Translations under genes and position numbers: made by a program
Part shown: one piece after another, positions 15,356 to 24,830 of the stretch
How the letters are laid out: each line of letters begins with the position of its first letter
How positions within the stretch are numbered: position 1 is the first letter of the stretch
Notes under the pieces: model-generated
What the model was told of the DNA's origin: nothing
Database searches by the model: none
What the model saw: the letters and a program-made list of their open reading frames with translations, nothing else
Origin: Aureispira sp.
GTDB lineage: Bacteria > Bacteroidota > Bacteroidia > Chitinophagales > Saprospiraceae
Direction of reading: 5' to 3'
Assembly: GCA_024222455.1 (NCBI GenBank)
Contig: JAAEPD010000199.1
Location: forward strand, 1-43,639
DNA length: 43,639 nt

Positions 15356-18265
15356 TTAAAAACGTTGGTGTCCGGGCGCTTTATTATCAACATCCTTCAC
15401 TTTTTCTTCTTTTTCCTTTTTTCCTTTTTTAGGCTTCTTGGCCTTTATTGGCTTCTCTTTTACAGACTTATTAGGTTTATCTTTTATCTTGATAGAACGG
15501 CTACCTTTTCGCACACCTTTATAAGCGATAGGATCATAGGATATACTAATAAATGCTTGTGTCCCAACTCTAGGTCCACCATAAACCTGTACATATTCCT
15601 GATTAGTGATATTAGCAGCACCTACTTTTATTTGCATTGGGAAATTAGGTATTCTATAAAATACTGCTGCATCTACTACATGATTCATAGGAATCTCTCC
15701 TTGCCCAAATGGAGACTGCCATAAATACTTATCGGTCCAACGATATTTAATATTAAAGCCTAATCCCTCCCATACATTCCGGTTGCTAAATGAAACATTA
15801 ACTCGATGTTGAGGTGTATTAAAAGAAGGAATAAACTCTGGATGAGCAGCAATTGCATCATCTGCATTAAACATTGCAAAACTATAATTAGCTCCAATCT
15901 TAAAATTAAGTGGAAGTACATAATCTAATCCAAGTCCTGCTCCAATAGAGGTGATTTGTTCTTCCACATTTGTATATATACCAAATACTCTATTGGTCTC
16001 TAGATTAAAACCATTTACCCTTGTTACAAAATTCTTATAGATATTATAATAACCATTCACATCTATAAATAACTTGTTAGATATCAAAGATTTATAGCCA
16101 GCTTCAAAAGTTGTAATCTCTTCTTGTTTTAGATGCTTAACTTCTAAAGGTACAAGATCTGCTGGATTGAAAGTTTGCCCAAACTTAAATGCAGAACTCA
16201 AAGTAAATAAGTTATCAAAGATTCGCTCTCCAGGTATTACTGTTCCAGCTGGAGCTGTTGTAATAGGGTTAATACTAGGAAGAACATAATTATAATTATT
16301 AATATTGTCCTCCACTCCACCTAACAAAATAGCCTGTGATACATCTAATGCTATGTAAGTTTCTTGAGTACCTGGATTTCTAAATCCAGTTTGGAAAGAC
16401 ATTCTAAAGTTATGATTTCTTTTTTCGCCCCAAGAAATAACTGCAGAAGCCCTAGGTGTTACTCTAAATGCAAAGTTTTGATTTTTATCTAAACGAGCAG
16501 AAGCTTGTATAGACAAAATATCCTTAAACAAGCTTTTAGAGGCTTGAATATAGGCTCCATATTCTAGGATCCCAATTGGCTTATCAAACCCATTAGGACC
16601 ATCATTAAACAACCACCCTTCAGAAATTAAATTATAACGTCTAAAACTTCCACCTATTTGAATAGGGATAAGCTTCCAATGTTTCGAAATATCATAATTT
16701 ACTTCAGCATGTACAAAACTAGTTCTGTCTACCAACTGTGAACCACCTGTTACTACACTAGGGTTAGATAAAGTAGCCTCTCTCAACTGCTTAAACAGTT
16801 CACTATCTTTCTCAGCTATATCTCTATCTGCATACACTCTAGCTTCATCATGGCTGGCACCTGTCACTCCAGATACTTCTCCTCTAAATGCTGCTCCATA
16901 ATCTAAAGACCACTGTGTACTGTTTTTAAGCCCTTCTTGGATGAAAGCTCCTGTCCCTAACATAAAATAGGTATCTCCCCCATTCTCTCCAGAATAATAA
17001 GCTCTAGCAAAAAAGTTATCTCCCTTTAGCTCTAACTTATGCAGTTGATGAAATAAATTAACTAGTGGATAGGTTGTCGTATGTCTCAAAATAGCATCTC
17101 CATGAGCCATTCTAAAATTATAGCTAAGTTCTATATCATCTGTTATACGATAATGTAGTCCTAAATTAGCTTTAAAAACTTGCTGATTATAATCAACTAT
17201 ATCTGCTTCTGCTATACCTGATCTATTAATTTTTTCAATGACTCCTCCACCTAAGTGGACAGGTACTTGAATTTCGTCACCATAGCGATGTATAGCATTA
17301 AAATTAGGATGATTTCGAGGCAATAATCCTAATTGGTCAGCAGCTTTTGCTAGAACTGCTTCATTAGTTATATGATATTCTTCAGAATCTGCAGTCCAAT
17401 CTTTAGCCATAAAAGCAGATGCTGATATACTAATTGCAAATTTATCTTTAAATGCTTTGGCATATCGGATATCTAACTCCCCAAAAGGATTAGCCCCTCC
17501 TGCACTCTGAAATGTCCCGCCTCCTTTCAGTTCAAGACTCAAGCCCTGATAATAAAATGGATTCTTAGTATAAATATTCAACATTCCATTAAATGCATTT
17601 GCACCATATAATGCTGACCCTGCACCAGGGACTAGCTCTATACTAGAAACCTCTATATCAGATGGAGCAGACAATGCCCCTGCTGGATAATTTAGTCCTG
17701 GAGCATTCATTTCCATACCATCTACTAATTGCACAAATCGCCAGTTTTGGATATCTGCAAACCCCCTTGTATTAATAGAACTAAAGGTTAAACTACTAGT
17801 ACTCATTTGCACGCCTTTTAGATTAGCCAAAGCAGCATAAGCACTTGCCGAAGGAGTAGAACGAATTTCTAGTACATTCATTCGTTCAATAGTTACTGGC
17901 GATCTCAAGATACTTTCTTTTACTCTTGATGCAGATACCACTACTTCTTGCCCTTGTACAGAAGCCTGCTCTAAAGTCATGTGAACTTCTTGATCATTGG
18001 CTATAATCTCTATTCTTCGCATTTCATAGCCTACCAAAGAAATTTCTAAATGAAAAACAGGATTATCAGAAGTAACTAATGTAAAATTCCCGTCCAGATC
18101 TGTAGTGGTTCCAACCATACGACCTTCAACTAAAATAGATGCTCCGATTAAGGGTTCACTAGTTTCTGCATCTTTTACACTACCATTTATAATTGATTGT
18201 GCACTCAATATCTGGATACAACAACAGCAACATAACACAAAAATTAATTTAAAATTCTTCATCAT
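15356..18265 (-). CDS. TonB-dependent receptor with CarboxypepD-reg domain and Lys-rich C-terminal tail
   Basis: The signal peptide contains five consecutive Cys (LCCCCCIQILSAQS). A carboxypeptidase-regulatory-like domain (about 25-110) contains GSVKDAETSEPLIGASI. The plug domain is at about 115-235 and contains SINTRGFADIQNWRFVQLVDG. A 22-strand-type barrel follows (about 240-915), ending in FISISYDPIAY. The receptor would import a large or scarce nutrient, or handle a surface polymer, across the outer membrane using TonB energy. The substrate cannot be read from the sequence. After the last strand there is a tail of about 50 residues rich in Lys (e.g. IKAKKPKKGKKEKEEKVK) before a terminal Phe. 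This tail is unusual for the family. It lies upstream of and close to an acyltransferase-3 gene. Confidence 0.92.
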   Translation of the reverse strand: MMKNFKLIFVLCCCCCIQILSAQSIINGSVKDAETSEPLIGASILVEGRMVGTTTDLDGNFTLVTSDNPVFHLEISLVGYEMRRIEIIANDQEVHMTLEQASVQGQEVVVSASRVKESILRSPVTIERMNVLEIRSTPSASAYAALANLKGVQMSTSSLTFSSINTRGFADIQNWRFVQLVDGMEMNAPGLNYPAGALSAPSDIEVSSIELVPGAGSALYGANAFNGMLNIYTKNPFYYQGLSLELKGGGTFQSAGGANPFGELDIRYAKAFKDKFAISISASAFMAKDWTADSEEYHITNEAVLAKAADQLGLLPRNHPNFNAIHRYGDEIQVPVHLGGGVIEKINRSGIAEADIVDYNQQVFKANLGLHYRITDDIELSYNFRMAHGDAILRHTTTYPLVNLFHQLHKLELKGDNFFARAYYSGENGGDTYFMLGTGAFIQEGLKNSTQWSLDYGAAFRGEVSGVTGASHDEARVYADRDIAEKDSELFKQLREATLSNPSVVTGGSQLVDRTSFVHAEVNYDISKHWKLIPIQIGGSFRRYNLISEGWLFNDGPNGFDKPIGILEYGAYIQASKSLFKDILSIQASARLDKNQNFAFRVTPRASAVISWGEKRNHNFRMSFQTGFRNPGTQETYIALDVSQAILLGGVEDNINNYNYVLPSINPITTAPAGTVIPGERIFDNLFTLSSAFKFGQTFNPADLVPLEVKHLKQEEITTFEAGYKSLISNKLFIDVNGYYNIYKNFVTRVNGFNLETNRVFGIYTNVEEQITSIGAGLGLDYVLPLNFKIGANYSFAMFNADDAIAAHPEFIPSFNTPQHRVNVSFSNRNVWEGLGFNIKYRWTDKYLWQSPFGQGEIPMNHVVDAAVFYRIPNFPMQIKVGAANITNQEYVQVYGGPRVGTQAFISISYDPIAYKGVRKGSRSIKIKDKPNKSVKEKPIKAKKPKKGKKEKEEKVKDVDNKAPGHQRF

Positions 18266-18736
18266 TCTAGGAGTTTAGATTTGACTATACTTAATACAAA
18301 TTATATGGGGGTATAATATCTACTTAGTTTCTATTTAAGAATATATTTAAATTCAGACTAGTTAACATTTTTAATTAGAAAGATTGATCAAAACCAATAC
18401 ATCGTCTAAGATATTGTTCAATATTCTCAATAATAATAACAATTAAACGCAACTACTCATAGAAAAGTCTTTTGAAAATTAACTTATTAAAGCAATATCA
18501 AGTATAGTTACGCATATATATATGTATTATAAAAAAAACGTCTATAAACACCTATACTGTAATATACAGGGATAAGTCACTTTCAAAATACTCCTAATTA
18601 AATAGATATGTACCTGAAGGGTGGATAATGTGGGTGAGATTAAGATATGCACATATGTTTATAACAATATAATATTTTTTTTTGATGGATCAATTATATT
18701 CAAGAATATATTTAACCATTCTTCTCTATAGAAAAG
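18266..18736. other. AT-rich spacer upstream of the TonB receptor gene
   Basis: No gene was found. AAGAATATATTTAA occurs twice as a direct repeat (18337-18350 and 18702-18715). A run of alternating AT (around 18512-18523) is also present. No exact TAnnTTTG element was found before the receptor gene; CAAATTATA at about 18296 is one base too long. Confidence 0.55.
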
Positions 18737-18773
18737 GAGTAAGGGGCTATCTTAAAAAGATAGCCCCTTACTC
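18737..18773 (-). terminator. Strong intrinsic terminator of the coiled-coil gene
   Basis: A perfect 17-bp stem (18737-18753 with 18757-18773) with a 3-nt AAA loop lies 25 nt beyond the stop codon of the gene at 18799. It is followed on the minus strand by CTTTTCTATAG. It could also act on plus-strand transcripts, as TTTT follows on that side. Confidence 0.88.
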
Positions 18774-18798
18774 TTTTACTATATTTTCTGATAAAAAA

Positions 18799-21708
18799 CT
18801 ATTTATCCTTCTCGTCTGTTTTAGCAGCTTTTTCTTTTTCTTCTATTTCCTTGTTCAGCTTACTCAACTTGCTTTCTACACGAGCCAATTCTATGCGTTT
18901 TTCCTTCATTGCATCACTCAACTTTTGCATTTCAGCATTTGTTTTCTCCTTAGTTTCTGCTATTTTTTCAGCTGCATTTTCTTTGGCTTTGGCAATTTCT
19001 AAAGCTTGATTTTCTTGCGCCTTCTCTAAATCTGCGTTTAGTTTAGCCTTAGCTTCTGCATTTTGCTCACTAATAGTAGCAATCTCTTCTTGAGATTTAG
19101 TTTTAGCACCTGTAATTTTTTCATTAAGAGCAGTCAGAGTTGAATCTAACTTTGCATTCATCTCTCCTGTTTTAGTTTCTACATTCTCACGAGTTTTAGC
19201 AATCTCTTCTGCTGCTTTTTCTTTAGAAAAAGCAATTTGCTCAGCTACTTGCTCTTTTACGGTTAGCAACTTCAAGGTTTCCTCTTGCTCTATAGCAACT
19301 GTTTTACTTCTAATTTGCTCTATAGTACGAGCTGCATTTTCTTTAGTAATAGAAACCTCTTGAGCTGCTAATTCTTTTGCAGAAGAAATCTCAGCAGCAG
19401 CTTTTTGACGAGCTAAGGCTACCTTTTCTTTATCTGACGCAATTTCATTAGCCATTTTTTCTTTAGTCTTAGCTATCTCATCCGCTGCAGATTCTTGTAC
19501 TTTAGCTACTGATGCTACAATGTCACGTTTAGTGGTCGCTTCTTTTTCTTTAAGTGCAGCAATTCTGTTGAGTGTTTCTTCCTGTGTTTTTAACATTTCC
19601 TCAGCAGCCTTCTCTCTAGAAGCTGCTATTTCTTCTGCACTAGCACTCTTAAGTTTGTTTGCTTGTGTTTTGGCATCTTTTATTTGCTTAGCAACCTCTT
19701 CCTTTATCTCCTTGATTCGCTTGGCAGCAAGCTCTTGAGAATTTTTAACATCCTCTGCTGTTTTAGTTTTAGCATCATTTGCTTCTAAATTAGCAGTTTC
19801 TACTCTAGAGACAGCCTCTTCTTGTGCTTTAGAAATTTCGGAAGCAGCATTAGTTCTAGCCACTGCTACTTCATCAGCTGACGCTTTTTTGATAGCAGCT
19901 TCACGATCCTTTGCTTCTTTTATTTTAGCTTCTATCTCTGTTTGTATTTTAACAATCTGCTCCTGTGCTTTAGTTTTAGCAGAAACAATATCTGCTGCAA
20001 TTTTCTTTTTCTGTCCAGCAGCATTTTCTCTAGCCTCCAATACTTCTTTAGAAGTAAGTTCTTTAGTTTTAGCTATTTCGGCAGCAGCTTTTTCTTTTGC
20101 AGCAGCAACCTCTTCAGCCGTTGCATTTTTTTCGTCAGTAGCATTCTTTTTAGCATCGGTTACTCCGGATTTAATATTAGCTACTTCTTCAGCTGCAAGC
20201 TTACGCTCTTCTTCAATTCTCTTTGCAATTTTTTCACGTTCTTGAGATGCTTTTTCTAAAGCATCAGCGATTGATTTAGCAGCTTTTTCTTGAGATTGAG
20301 CTACTTCTTCTGCAGCCTTTCTTTTAGCATCTGCCGTTTCCATTTGCAATTTCTGACGCTGTTCGGCAGTCTTTTGCTTAAGCTCTGCTATCTCTGTAGC
20401 TGTTTTTTCACGTACAGCTAATATTTGTTCAGAAGCACTCTTTTTAGCATTAGAAACATCTTTAGCTGTCAAATTTTTCTCTTTATCTGCTCTATTTCGA
20501 GCACTATTAATAGCCTCTTTTAGTTCATCTTGGATTCTTTTCATTTCTCCAGATGCAGATTCTTTTATGGTCTCTACCTCTGCAGTATATTGCTCTCTAG
20601 CTAAATCATATTGACGTTTAGCCTCACTAATTTGACCTGCGGCTGTCTTGCGAGCATCTGCAATTTTTTGAGCCTCCTCTGCTTGTACTTCTTGGATACG
20701 AGTATCTGCTTTTTGACGTACTTGCATAGCTTCTATCCTTGCTTTTTCTATAATATCACTAGCATTTGCTTGTGCCTCTGCAATAGCTTTGGTCACCTGC
20801 TCTTTAGCTTTTAAGACTTCTTCATTTGCATTTTTTCTGACTGTAGCCACTTCTTGAGCTATTTCAGCTTTGCTCTCTGCAGCATTTTCTCTAGCTAGGA
20901 CTATATCTTTTTGCAAACGTTGTTTGATCTTATCATTTTTTGCTTTCTCTTGTTCCAATTCTTCACGTAAAGCATCTTTTTTCAATGCTAAATCACGCTT
21001 GAGTTGGTTTAACTCCTCATCAGAAAGTTCATCACAAGGTGTTTTACGCACAATTGTTTCAGCACTAGAAGAGCCGTTATTAGAACCTGTTTCGGAAGAA
21101 GAGTTTGCTTCTCCGTCTGTTTTTTTACCTCCAGACTTAGACAAAGAGCCCATAGTATCATCTACTTGTTTATCTTTTACCTTAGAAGTATTCAACTCCT
21201 TGAGAAAGCAATTAACCAACTCTTTGAATTTTGACTGGCGATCGGCATGCAAGGAATAAGGATACATCTTCATTTCTACCATGTTCATCAAACGCACTTG
21301 TTTAATGGTATTGGTAGATAACCACTTCAATGCATCCAAATCCAATTGGATAGTATTCATATAACAAGGACGGCCTCTATAAGTACCCTTCTCTCCTTCA
21401 TAGATAAAAGTATAGGGTCGTTTCTCTCCTGCAGTTGAAATAAACAACCATTTATCATCTTTCTCCAATGGTCGTATATCATTGATAGACACACCACTAA
21501 TTGTCAATTTAATAGTAATACCTTGCTCTGAGTTGGCCAACTCAAAACTGTAATCAAGATCTGATCGCACTACTAAAATCTCTGTTTTAGTGGCAATACT
21601 GTGTAGATCTCCTCGTTCTATATTTTTTGAAAATATAGAACTACAGCCTTGAGCAAAACTCCATTGGGCTGCAATAGTTAGTAATAGTATAAATAATAGT
21701 TTTTTCAT
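18799..21708 (-). CDS. Exported 969-residue hendecad coiled-coil protein
   Basis: A signal peptide (1-19, ending SFAQ) is followed by a globular domain (about 20-175) that I do not recognise. It has two Cys and strands such as SFELANSEQGITIKLTISGV. A Ser/Asn/Gly linker (about 180-222) comes next. From about 235 to 960 the protein is an unbroken Ala/Lys/Glu-rich helix. Large hydrophobics recur every 11 residues (for example AAEIAKTKELT then SKEVLEARENA), with core spacing 3-4-4. That is the hendecad pattern of nearly straight or right-handed coiled coils, also seen in LEA-type proteins. At 0.15 nm per residue the rod would be about 109 nm. No membrane anchor or T9SS tail is seen. It is probably a periplasmic or surface spacer or filament. 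A -7 element lies 51 nt upstream. Ends: 18-nt stem terminator region close behind. Confidence 0.9.
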   Translation of the reverse strand: MKKLLFILLLTIAAQWSFAQGCSSIFSKNIERGDLHSIATKTEILVVRSDLDYSFELANSEQGITIKLTISGVSINDIRPLEKDDKWLFISTAGEKRPYTFIYEGEKGTYRGRPCYMNTIQLDLDALKWLSTNTIKQVRLMNMVEMKMYPYSLHADRQSKFKELVNCFLKELNTSKVKDKQVDDTMGSLSKSGGKKTDGEANSSSETGSNNGSSSAETIVRKTPCDELSDEELNQLKRDLALKKDALREELEQEKAKNDKIKQRLQKDIVLARENAAESKAEIAQEVATVRKNANEEVLKAKEQVTKAIAEAQANASDIIEKARIEAMQVRQKADTRIQEVQAEEAQKIADARKTAAGQISEAKRQYDLAREQYTAEVETIKESASGEMKRIQDELKEAINSARNRADKEKNLTAKDVSNAKKSASEQILAVREKTATEIAELKQKTAEQRQKLQMETADAKRKAAEEVAQSQEKAAKSIADALEKASQEREKIAKRIEEERKLAAEEVANIKSGVTDAKKNATDEKNATAEEVAAAKEKAAAEIAKTKELTSKEVLEARENAAGQKKKIAADIVSAKTKAQEQIVKIQTEIEAKIKEAKDREAAIKKASADEVAVARTNAASEISKAQEEAVSRVETANLEANDAKTKTAEDVKNSQELAAKRIKEIKEEVAKQIKDAKTQANKLKSASAEEIAASREKAAEEMLKTQEETLNRIAALKEKEATTKRDIVASVAKVQESAADEIAKTKEKMANEIASDKEKVALARQKAAAEISSAKELAAQEVSITKENAARTIEQIRSKTVAIEQEETLKLLTVKEQVAEQIAFSKEKAAEEIAKTRENVETKTGEMNAKLDSTLTALNEKITGAKTKSQEEIATISEQNAEAKAKLNADLEKAQENQALEIAKAKENAAEKIAETKEKTNAEMQKLSDAMKEKRIELARVESKLSKLNKEIEEKEKAAKTDEKDK

Positions 21709-21758
21709 AACAATCCGATTTTTAAGGATGGGGGATTTTTAAGTTGAATAAGCTAATG

Positions 21759-21766
21759 CAAATATA
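21759..21766 (-). promoter_or_regulatory. -7 promoter element for the coiled-coil gene
   Basis: TATATTTG on the minus strand is an exact TAnnTTTG match followed by C, 51 nt before the start codon. No clear -33 element. Confidence 0.45.
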
Positions 21767-21872
21767 CTTACTTATTTTCATGAATGTTCATAAGCTAATA
21801 ACTTATTGGTTTGGTTCTAATCAATTTTCATTGAGATAGATGCTAAACTCTTAATAGTTGGTGTTTTAATAT

Positions 21873-22481
21873 TTAATGTATTCTATCTCCTCTTGGTGTT
21901 AATGTTTTTAGTATTTCAGCTTCGTAGGCTAAACACTCCTGCCAACGAGTACGTGTTTTTTCTTCTCCAACATAATGCTCTGCTAAGTTTAGAAAGAGCT
22001 TATAATGGGCTGCTTCTGCCACCATAAACTGATGATAAAAAGTTTTGAGTGCATCATCTTGTATATGCAAGGATAACAATCGAAATCGTTCGCAACTCCT
22101 AGCTTCTATCATTGCACAGACTAAAAGTTTGTTGAGCAAAAGCCTCTCTTTAGATGTTCCTGTTTCTACAAATTTGCTCAATGCATTTACATATTCATCC
22201 TTTCTTTGTTCACCTAACTTTAAGTTTCTTTTCTTTAACTCTTTTAATACAGATCTAAAATGCCCCCACTCTTCTGTCACAATAGGTGCTAATTTTTCGA
22301 CTAGCAATTCCTTATCAGAGTATTTCTGAATCAAGGAGATACAAAAAGTAGCTGCTTTTTGCTCACAAAATGCATGATCAGTCAGAATCTCTTCTAAGCT
22401 TTTTTCAGCTAAATTTACCCATCTAGGATCTGTAGGTAATTGAACGCCCAATACTCTCTTTAATTTAAAATTCTTATCCAT
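21873..22481 (-). CDS. miaE: tRNA-(ms2io6A) hydroxylase MiaE
   Basis: This is a ferritin-like diiron enzyme of 202 residues, normal for the family. It hydroxylates the isopentenyl group of 2-methylthio-N6-isopentenyl-adenosine at position 37 of tRNAs reading U-starting codons. Iron ligands are visible in the four-helix bundle: the Glu of HAFCEQKAA, EEWGHF (ExxH), the Glu of MIEARSCERF and the Glu/His of VAEAAHYKLF. The start gives MDKNFKLKRVLGVQLPTDP, matching the family N-terminus. It is the last gene of a tight three-gene unit (folP, cupin, miaE) and starts 19 nt after the cupin gene. miaA and miaB are not in this window. Confidence 0.93.
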   Translation of the reverse strand: MDKNFKLKRVLGVQLPTDPRWVNLAEKSLEEILTDHAFCEQKAATFCISLIQKYSDKELLVEKLAPIVTEEWGHFRSVLKELKKRNLKLGEQRKDEYVNALSKFVETGTSKERLLLNKLLVCAMIEARSCERFRLLSLHIQDDALKTFYHQFMVAEAAHYKLFLNLAEHYVGEEKTRTRWQECLAYEAEILKTLTPRGDRIH

Positions 22482-22500
22482 TACGTTATCTTATATAGTA

Positions 22501-22866
22501 TTATAACTTCTCCAGTTTCTCCTGTGTCAGTTCGTTAGATTCATCACCTGTATTTAAGGTTGTATTAGGTTCAAACAGCATCACTGATACTTCTTGTTCT
22601 GCTACAGGTCTGTGTTCTATCCCTCTAGGAACAATAATAAATTCATTTTCGCCTACCATCACAGTTTTATCTCTAAACTCCATTTTTAATAACCCTTTCA
22701 ACACATAAAACATTTCATCTTCATTGTCATGTTTATGCCAGATAAATTCTCCTTCAAATTTTGCTAACTTGACATACTGCCCATTTAATTCTCCTACAAT
22801 TTTAGGATTCCAGTGATCTGAAAAACGGGATAGTTTTTCTCCTATATTTATCTTTTTTAGGTCCAT
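22501..22866 (-). CDS. Small single-domain cupin protein
   Basis: A 121-residue beta-barrel of the Cupin_2 type. The metal-binding motif WHKHDNEDEMFYVLKG supplies two His and a Glu, and the second motif VPRGIEHRPVA supplies the third His. The layout is that of small cytoplasmic cupins that bind a divalent metal; the substrate cannot be predicted. No signal peptide. It starts 14 nt after folP and ends 19 nt before miaE, so it is cotranscribed with both. A role in pterin or tRNA metabolism is not implied by this alone. Confidence 0.88.
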   Translation of the reverse strand: MDLKKINIGEKLSRFSDHWNPKIVGELNGQYVKLAKFEGEFIWHKHDNEDEMFYVLKGLLKMEFRDKTVMVGENEFIIVPRGIEHRPVAEQEVSVMLFEPNTTLNTGDESNELTQEKLEKL

Positions 22867-22880
22867 ATAACTTCTTTCTT

Positions 22881-23762
22881 TTATTGCATTTCTAACATAG
22901 AATGCAGTTGAATAACTTCTACAGCCTCTTTGACATCATGCACCCTCAATATTTTTGCCCCTTGTTGCAACGCAACCATATGCAATGCAGTTGTTCCATT
23001 TAAGGCTTTATCTGGACTACTCTTTAAAGCTTTCCATATCATGGACTTGCGAGAAATACCCGCTAAAATTGGTATATTAAGTAAATGGAAGGTCGATAAG
23101 TGTTTGAGTAAGGTGTAGTTGTGTTCTAAGGTTTTGCCAAATCCAAATCCAACATCTAGGACTACATCCTTTATGCCTGCTTGCTGCAAAAACCTTACCC
23201 TCTCTATAAAGAAATCGAAAATATTGAGCAAAACGTTGCTATATGAGGGATTATTTTGCATATTTTTTGGTATTCCTTGCATATGCATCAAGATATAAGG
23301 CACCCTCAATTCTGCAACAGTCTCTATTAGTTTTTTATCCAATGTACCTGCTGATATATCGTTGATGATATGGCCTCCTGCTTCTATTCCTTGTTGAGCA
23401 ACTTCAGCTCTAAAAGTATCTATAGATATTAAAGCCTCCGGAAATTGTTTGGCAATAGTTCCTACCACAGGCACCACACGCTTCAACTCTTCTTGCAAAG
23501 AAACCTCTTGAGCTCCTGGCTTAGAAGACACACCACCTATATCTATAATAGACGCGCCATCCTCTAACATTGCTTCTACTTGTTGCAAAAGGAGCTTGTC
23601 TGAGTGCCATTTTCCGCCATCGTAAAAAGAATCGGGAGTTACATTTAATATGCCCATTATTTTTGGGGTATTCAAATCCAGCAATATCCCATTACAATTG
23701 AGTGTCATAATTAGAGCCTGTTCTATAGATTTTCCATTTAGAACACGTTTAATTTCAACCAT
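22881..23762 (-). CDS. folP: Dihydropteroate synthase
   Basis: It condenses 6-hydroxymethyl-dihydropterin pyrophosphate with p-aminobenzoate in folate synthesis, in the cytoplasm. The TIM-barrel signatures are present: IMGILNVTPDSFYDGG, IIDIGGVSSKPGA, ISIDTFRAEVA, HIINDISAGT, ILDVGFGFGKT-like DVVLDVGFGFGKT, and the C-terminal ILRVHDVKEA. ATG 23762 gives 293 residues; ATG 23705 (MTLNCNG) gives 274, closer to the usual length, and may be the true start. It is the first gene of the folP-cupin-miaE unit. The upstream region to the divergent TPR gene has no exact -7 match on this strand (TATTTTG at about 23852 is one base short). Confidence 0.95.
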   Translation of the reverse strand: MVEIKRVLNGKSIEQALIMTLNCNGILLDLNTPKIMGILNVTPDSFYDGGKWHSDKLLLQQVEAMLEDGASIIDIGGVSSKPGAQEVSLQEELKRVVPVVGTIAKQFPEALISIDTFRAEVAQQGIEAGGHIINDISAGTLDKKLIETVAELRVPYILMHMQGIPKNMQNNPSYSNVLLNIFDFFIERVRFLQQAGIKDVVLDVGFGFGKTLEHNYTLLKHLSTFHLLNIPILAGISRKSMIWKALKSSPDKALNGTTALHMVALQQGAKILRVHDVKEAVEVIQLHSMLEMQ

Positions 23763-24056
23763 GTTCTTAATACTTTAATTACTTATTAATGCTTTTTTGC
23801 CAAGAAAGTTACACCTAGTTAATAGCCCTGTTTAATAAGCGTTGCAAAATACGACTTCTAGTATAAAATATCAAAATATTGACCTGCTTAATACATTGTT
23901 CACAACAAAGACATAAGCATCTACTAATCAACTGAATAAAACCTCATCCAATGCAAACGCACTATAAACTGCTCAATCTGCCCTAATCCTTTAGTTAAGA
24001 ATCGTTAAGCTTACATTTTTTTAGTATTCCTAGTTTACTTTTAATAAAAAAAGAAG
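23763..24056. other. Divergent intergenic region folP / TPR gene
   Basis: No gene seen. It must carry the promoter of the folP unit on the left, not identified with confidence; the plus-strand TPR gene's -7 element begins at 24057. Confidence 0.5.
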
Positions 24057-24064
24057 TAGATTTG
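24057..24064 (+). promoter_or_regulatory. -7 promoter element for the TPR gene
   Basis: TAGATTTG is an exact TAnnTTTG match followed by C, 29 nt before the start codon. No -33 TTTG at the expected place. Confidence 0.5.
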
Positions 24065-24093
24065 CAGCCATAATTTTAAACCAAAAATAAACC

Positions 24094-24816
24094 ATGACAA
24101 CATTTCGTTTTTTTATAGTTTGCCTAATTTTTAGTTTTGTTCTATCAAACAACACTAATTTACATGCTCAAAATGACAGCCCCGAAACGAGTAGTATAAC
24201 CAATAGCCAAAATAAGTATTTTGTAAAAATTCCTACAATCCCTGTTGACGATAAAAAGGATTCTGAACAGTATATGCAAGAGGCTATTAGTCATTTTGAT
24301 GGAGGGCGTTTTGACAAGTGTATTACCCTACTCAACACAGCTATTGAGACGAACGAATATGGCCAACTTACAGATATCTTATTTTACTATAGAGCTGTCG
24401 CAAAAACTAAATTAGAGCTATACAACGAAGCACGTTTAGACTATAATAGAGCAATAGAAACTAACCCCTCTAAAGCTGCATACTATTATCAAAGAGCCTT
24501 AGTTTCTTTCAATTTAGGAGAGTTTGGAGTTTCTGAAAAAGATTTTCTAAAATCTATTGAACTGGGTAGAACAGATGCTCGAATTTATCTAAAATTAGGT
24601 TTTATAAAAGAACAACTAAAAGATATTCGTACAGCTATTGCTTACTACAACAAAGCTATCGAAAAAAACACCAAATATGCAGAAGCTTACTATTATAGAG
24701 GCCTTGTCATGTTCCAAGTAATGATGCCTCAAAAAGGCTGCGAAGACTTCCAAAAAGCTTCGGATTTAGGCTTAAGTGTTGCAGACAAAAAATTACAACA
24801 GTACTGTAATAAGTAA
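24094..24816 (+). CDS. Exported TPR-repeat protein
   Basis: A signal peptide (1-25, ending LHAQ) and a polar segment (26-60) are followed by about five tetratricopeptide repeats (62-235), for example AEAYYYRGLVMFQVM preceded by AIAYYNKAIEKNTKY. The last repeat has a Cys in QKGCEDFQKA and another in QQYCNK, a possible disulfide common to periplasmic TPR proteins of this phylum. It is probably a periplasmic protein-interaction scaffold; the partner is unknown. It is a single-gene unit with its own -7 element and a strong terminator shared with the convergent caspase gene. Confidence 0.9.
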   Translation: MTTFRFFIVCLIFSFVLSNNTNLHAQNDSPETSSITNSQNKYFVKIPTIPVDDKKDSEQYMQEAISHFDGGRFDKCITLLNTAIETNEYGQLTDILFYYRAVAKTKLELYNEARLDYNRAIETNPSKAAYYYQRALVSFNLGEFGVSEKDFLKSIELGRTDARIYLKLGFIKEQLKDIRTAIAYYNKAIEKNTKYAEAYYYRGLVMFQVMMPQKGCEDFQKASDLGLSVADKKLQQYCNK

Positions 24817-24830
24817 GCTCACCTAATTCA

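Noticed and set aside
19520-20259. Several Ser/Phe-rich open frames on the plus strand opposite the coiled-coil gene
   Set aside because: They are antisense frames of the Ala/Lys/Glu-rich repeats, whose codons avoid antisense stops.
15356-21708. The TonB receptor and the coiled-coil protein are both exactly 969 residues
   Set aside because: Coincidence of length; the sequences share nothing beyond a signal peptide.
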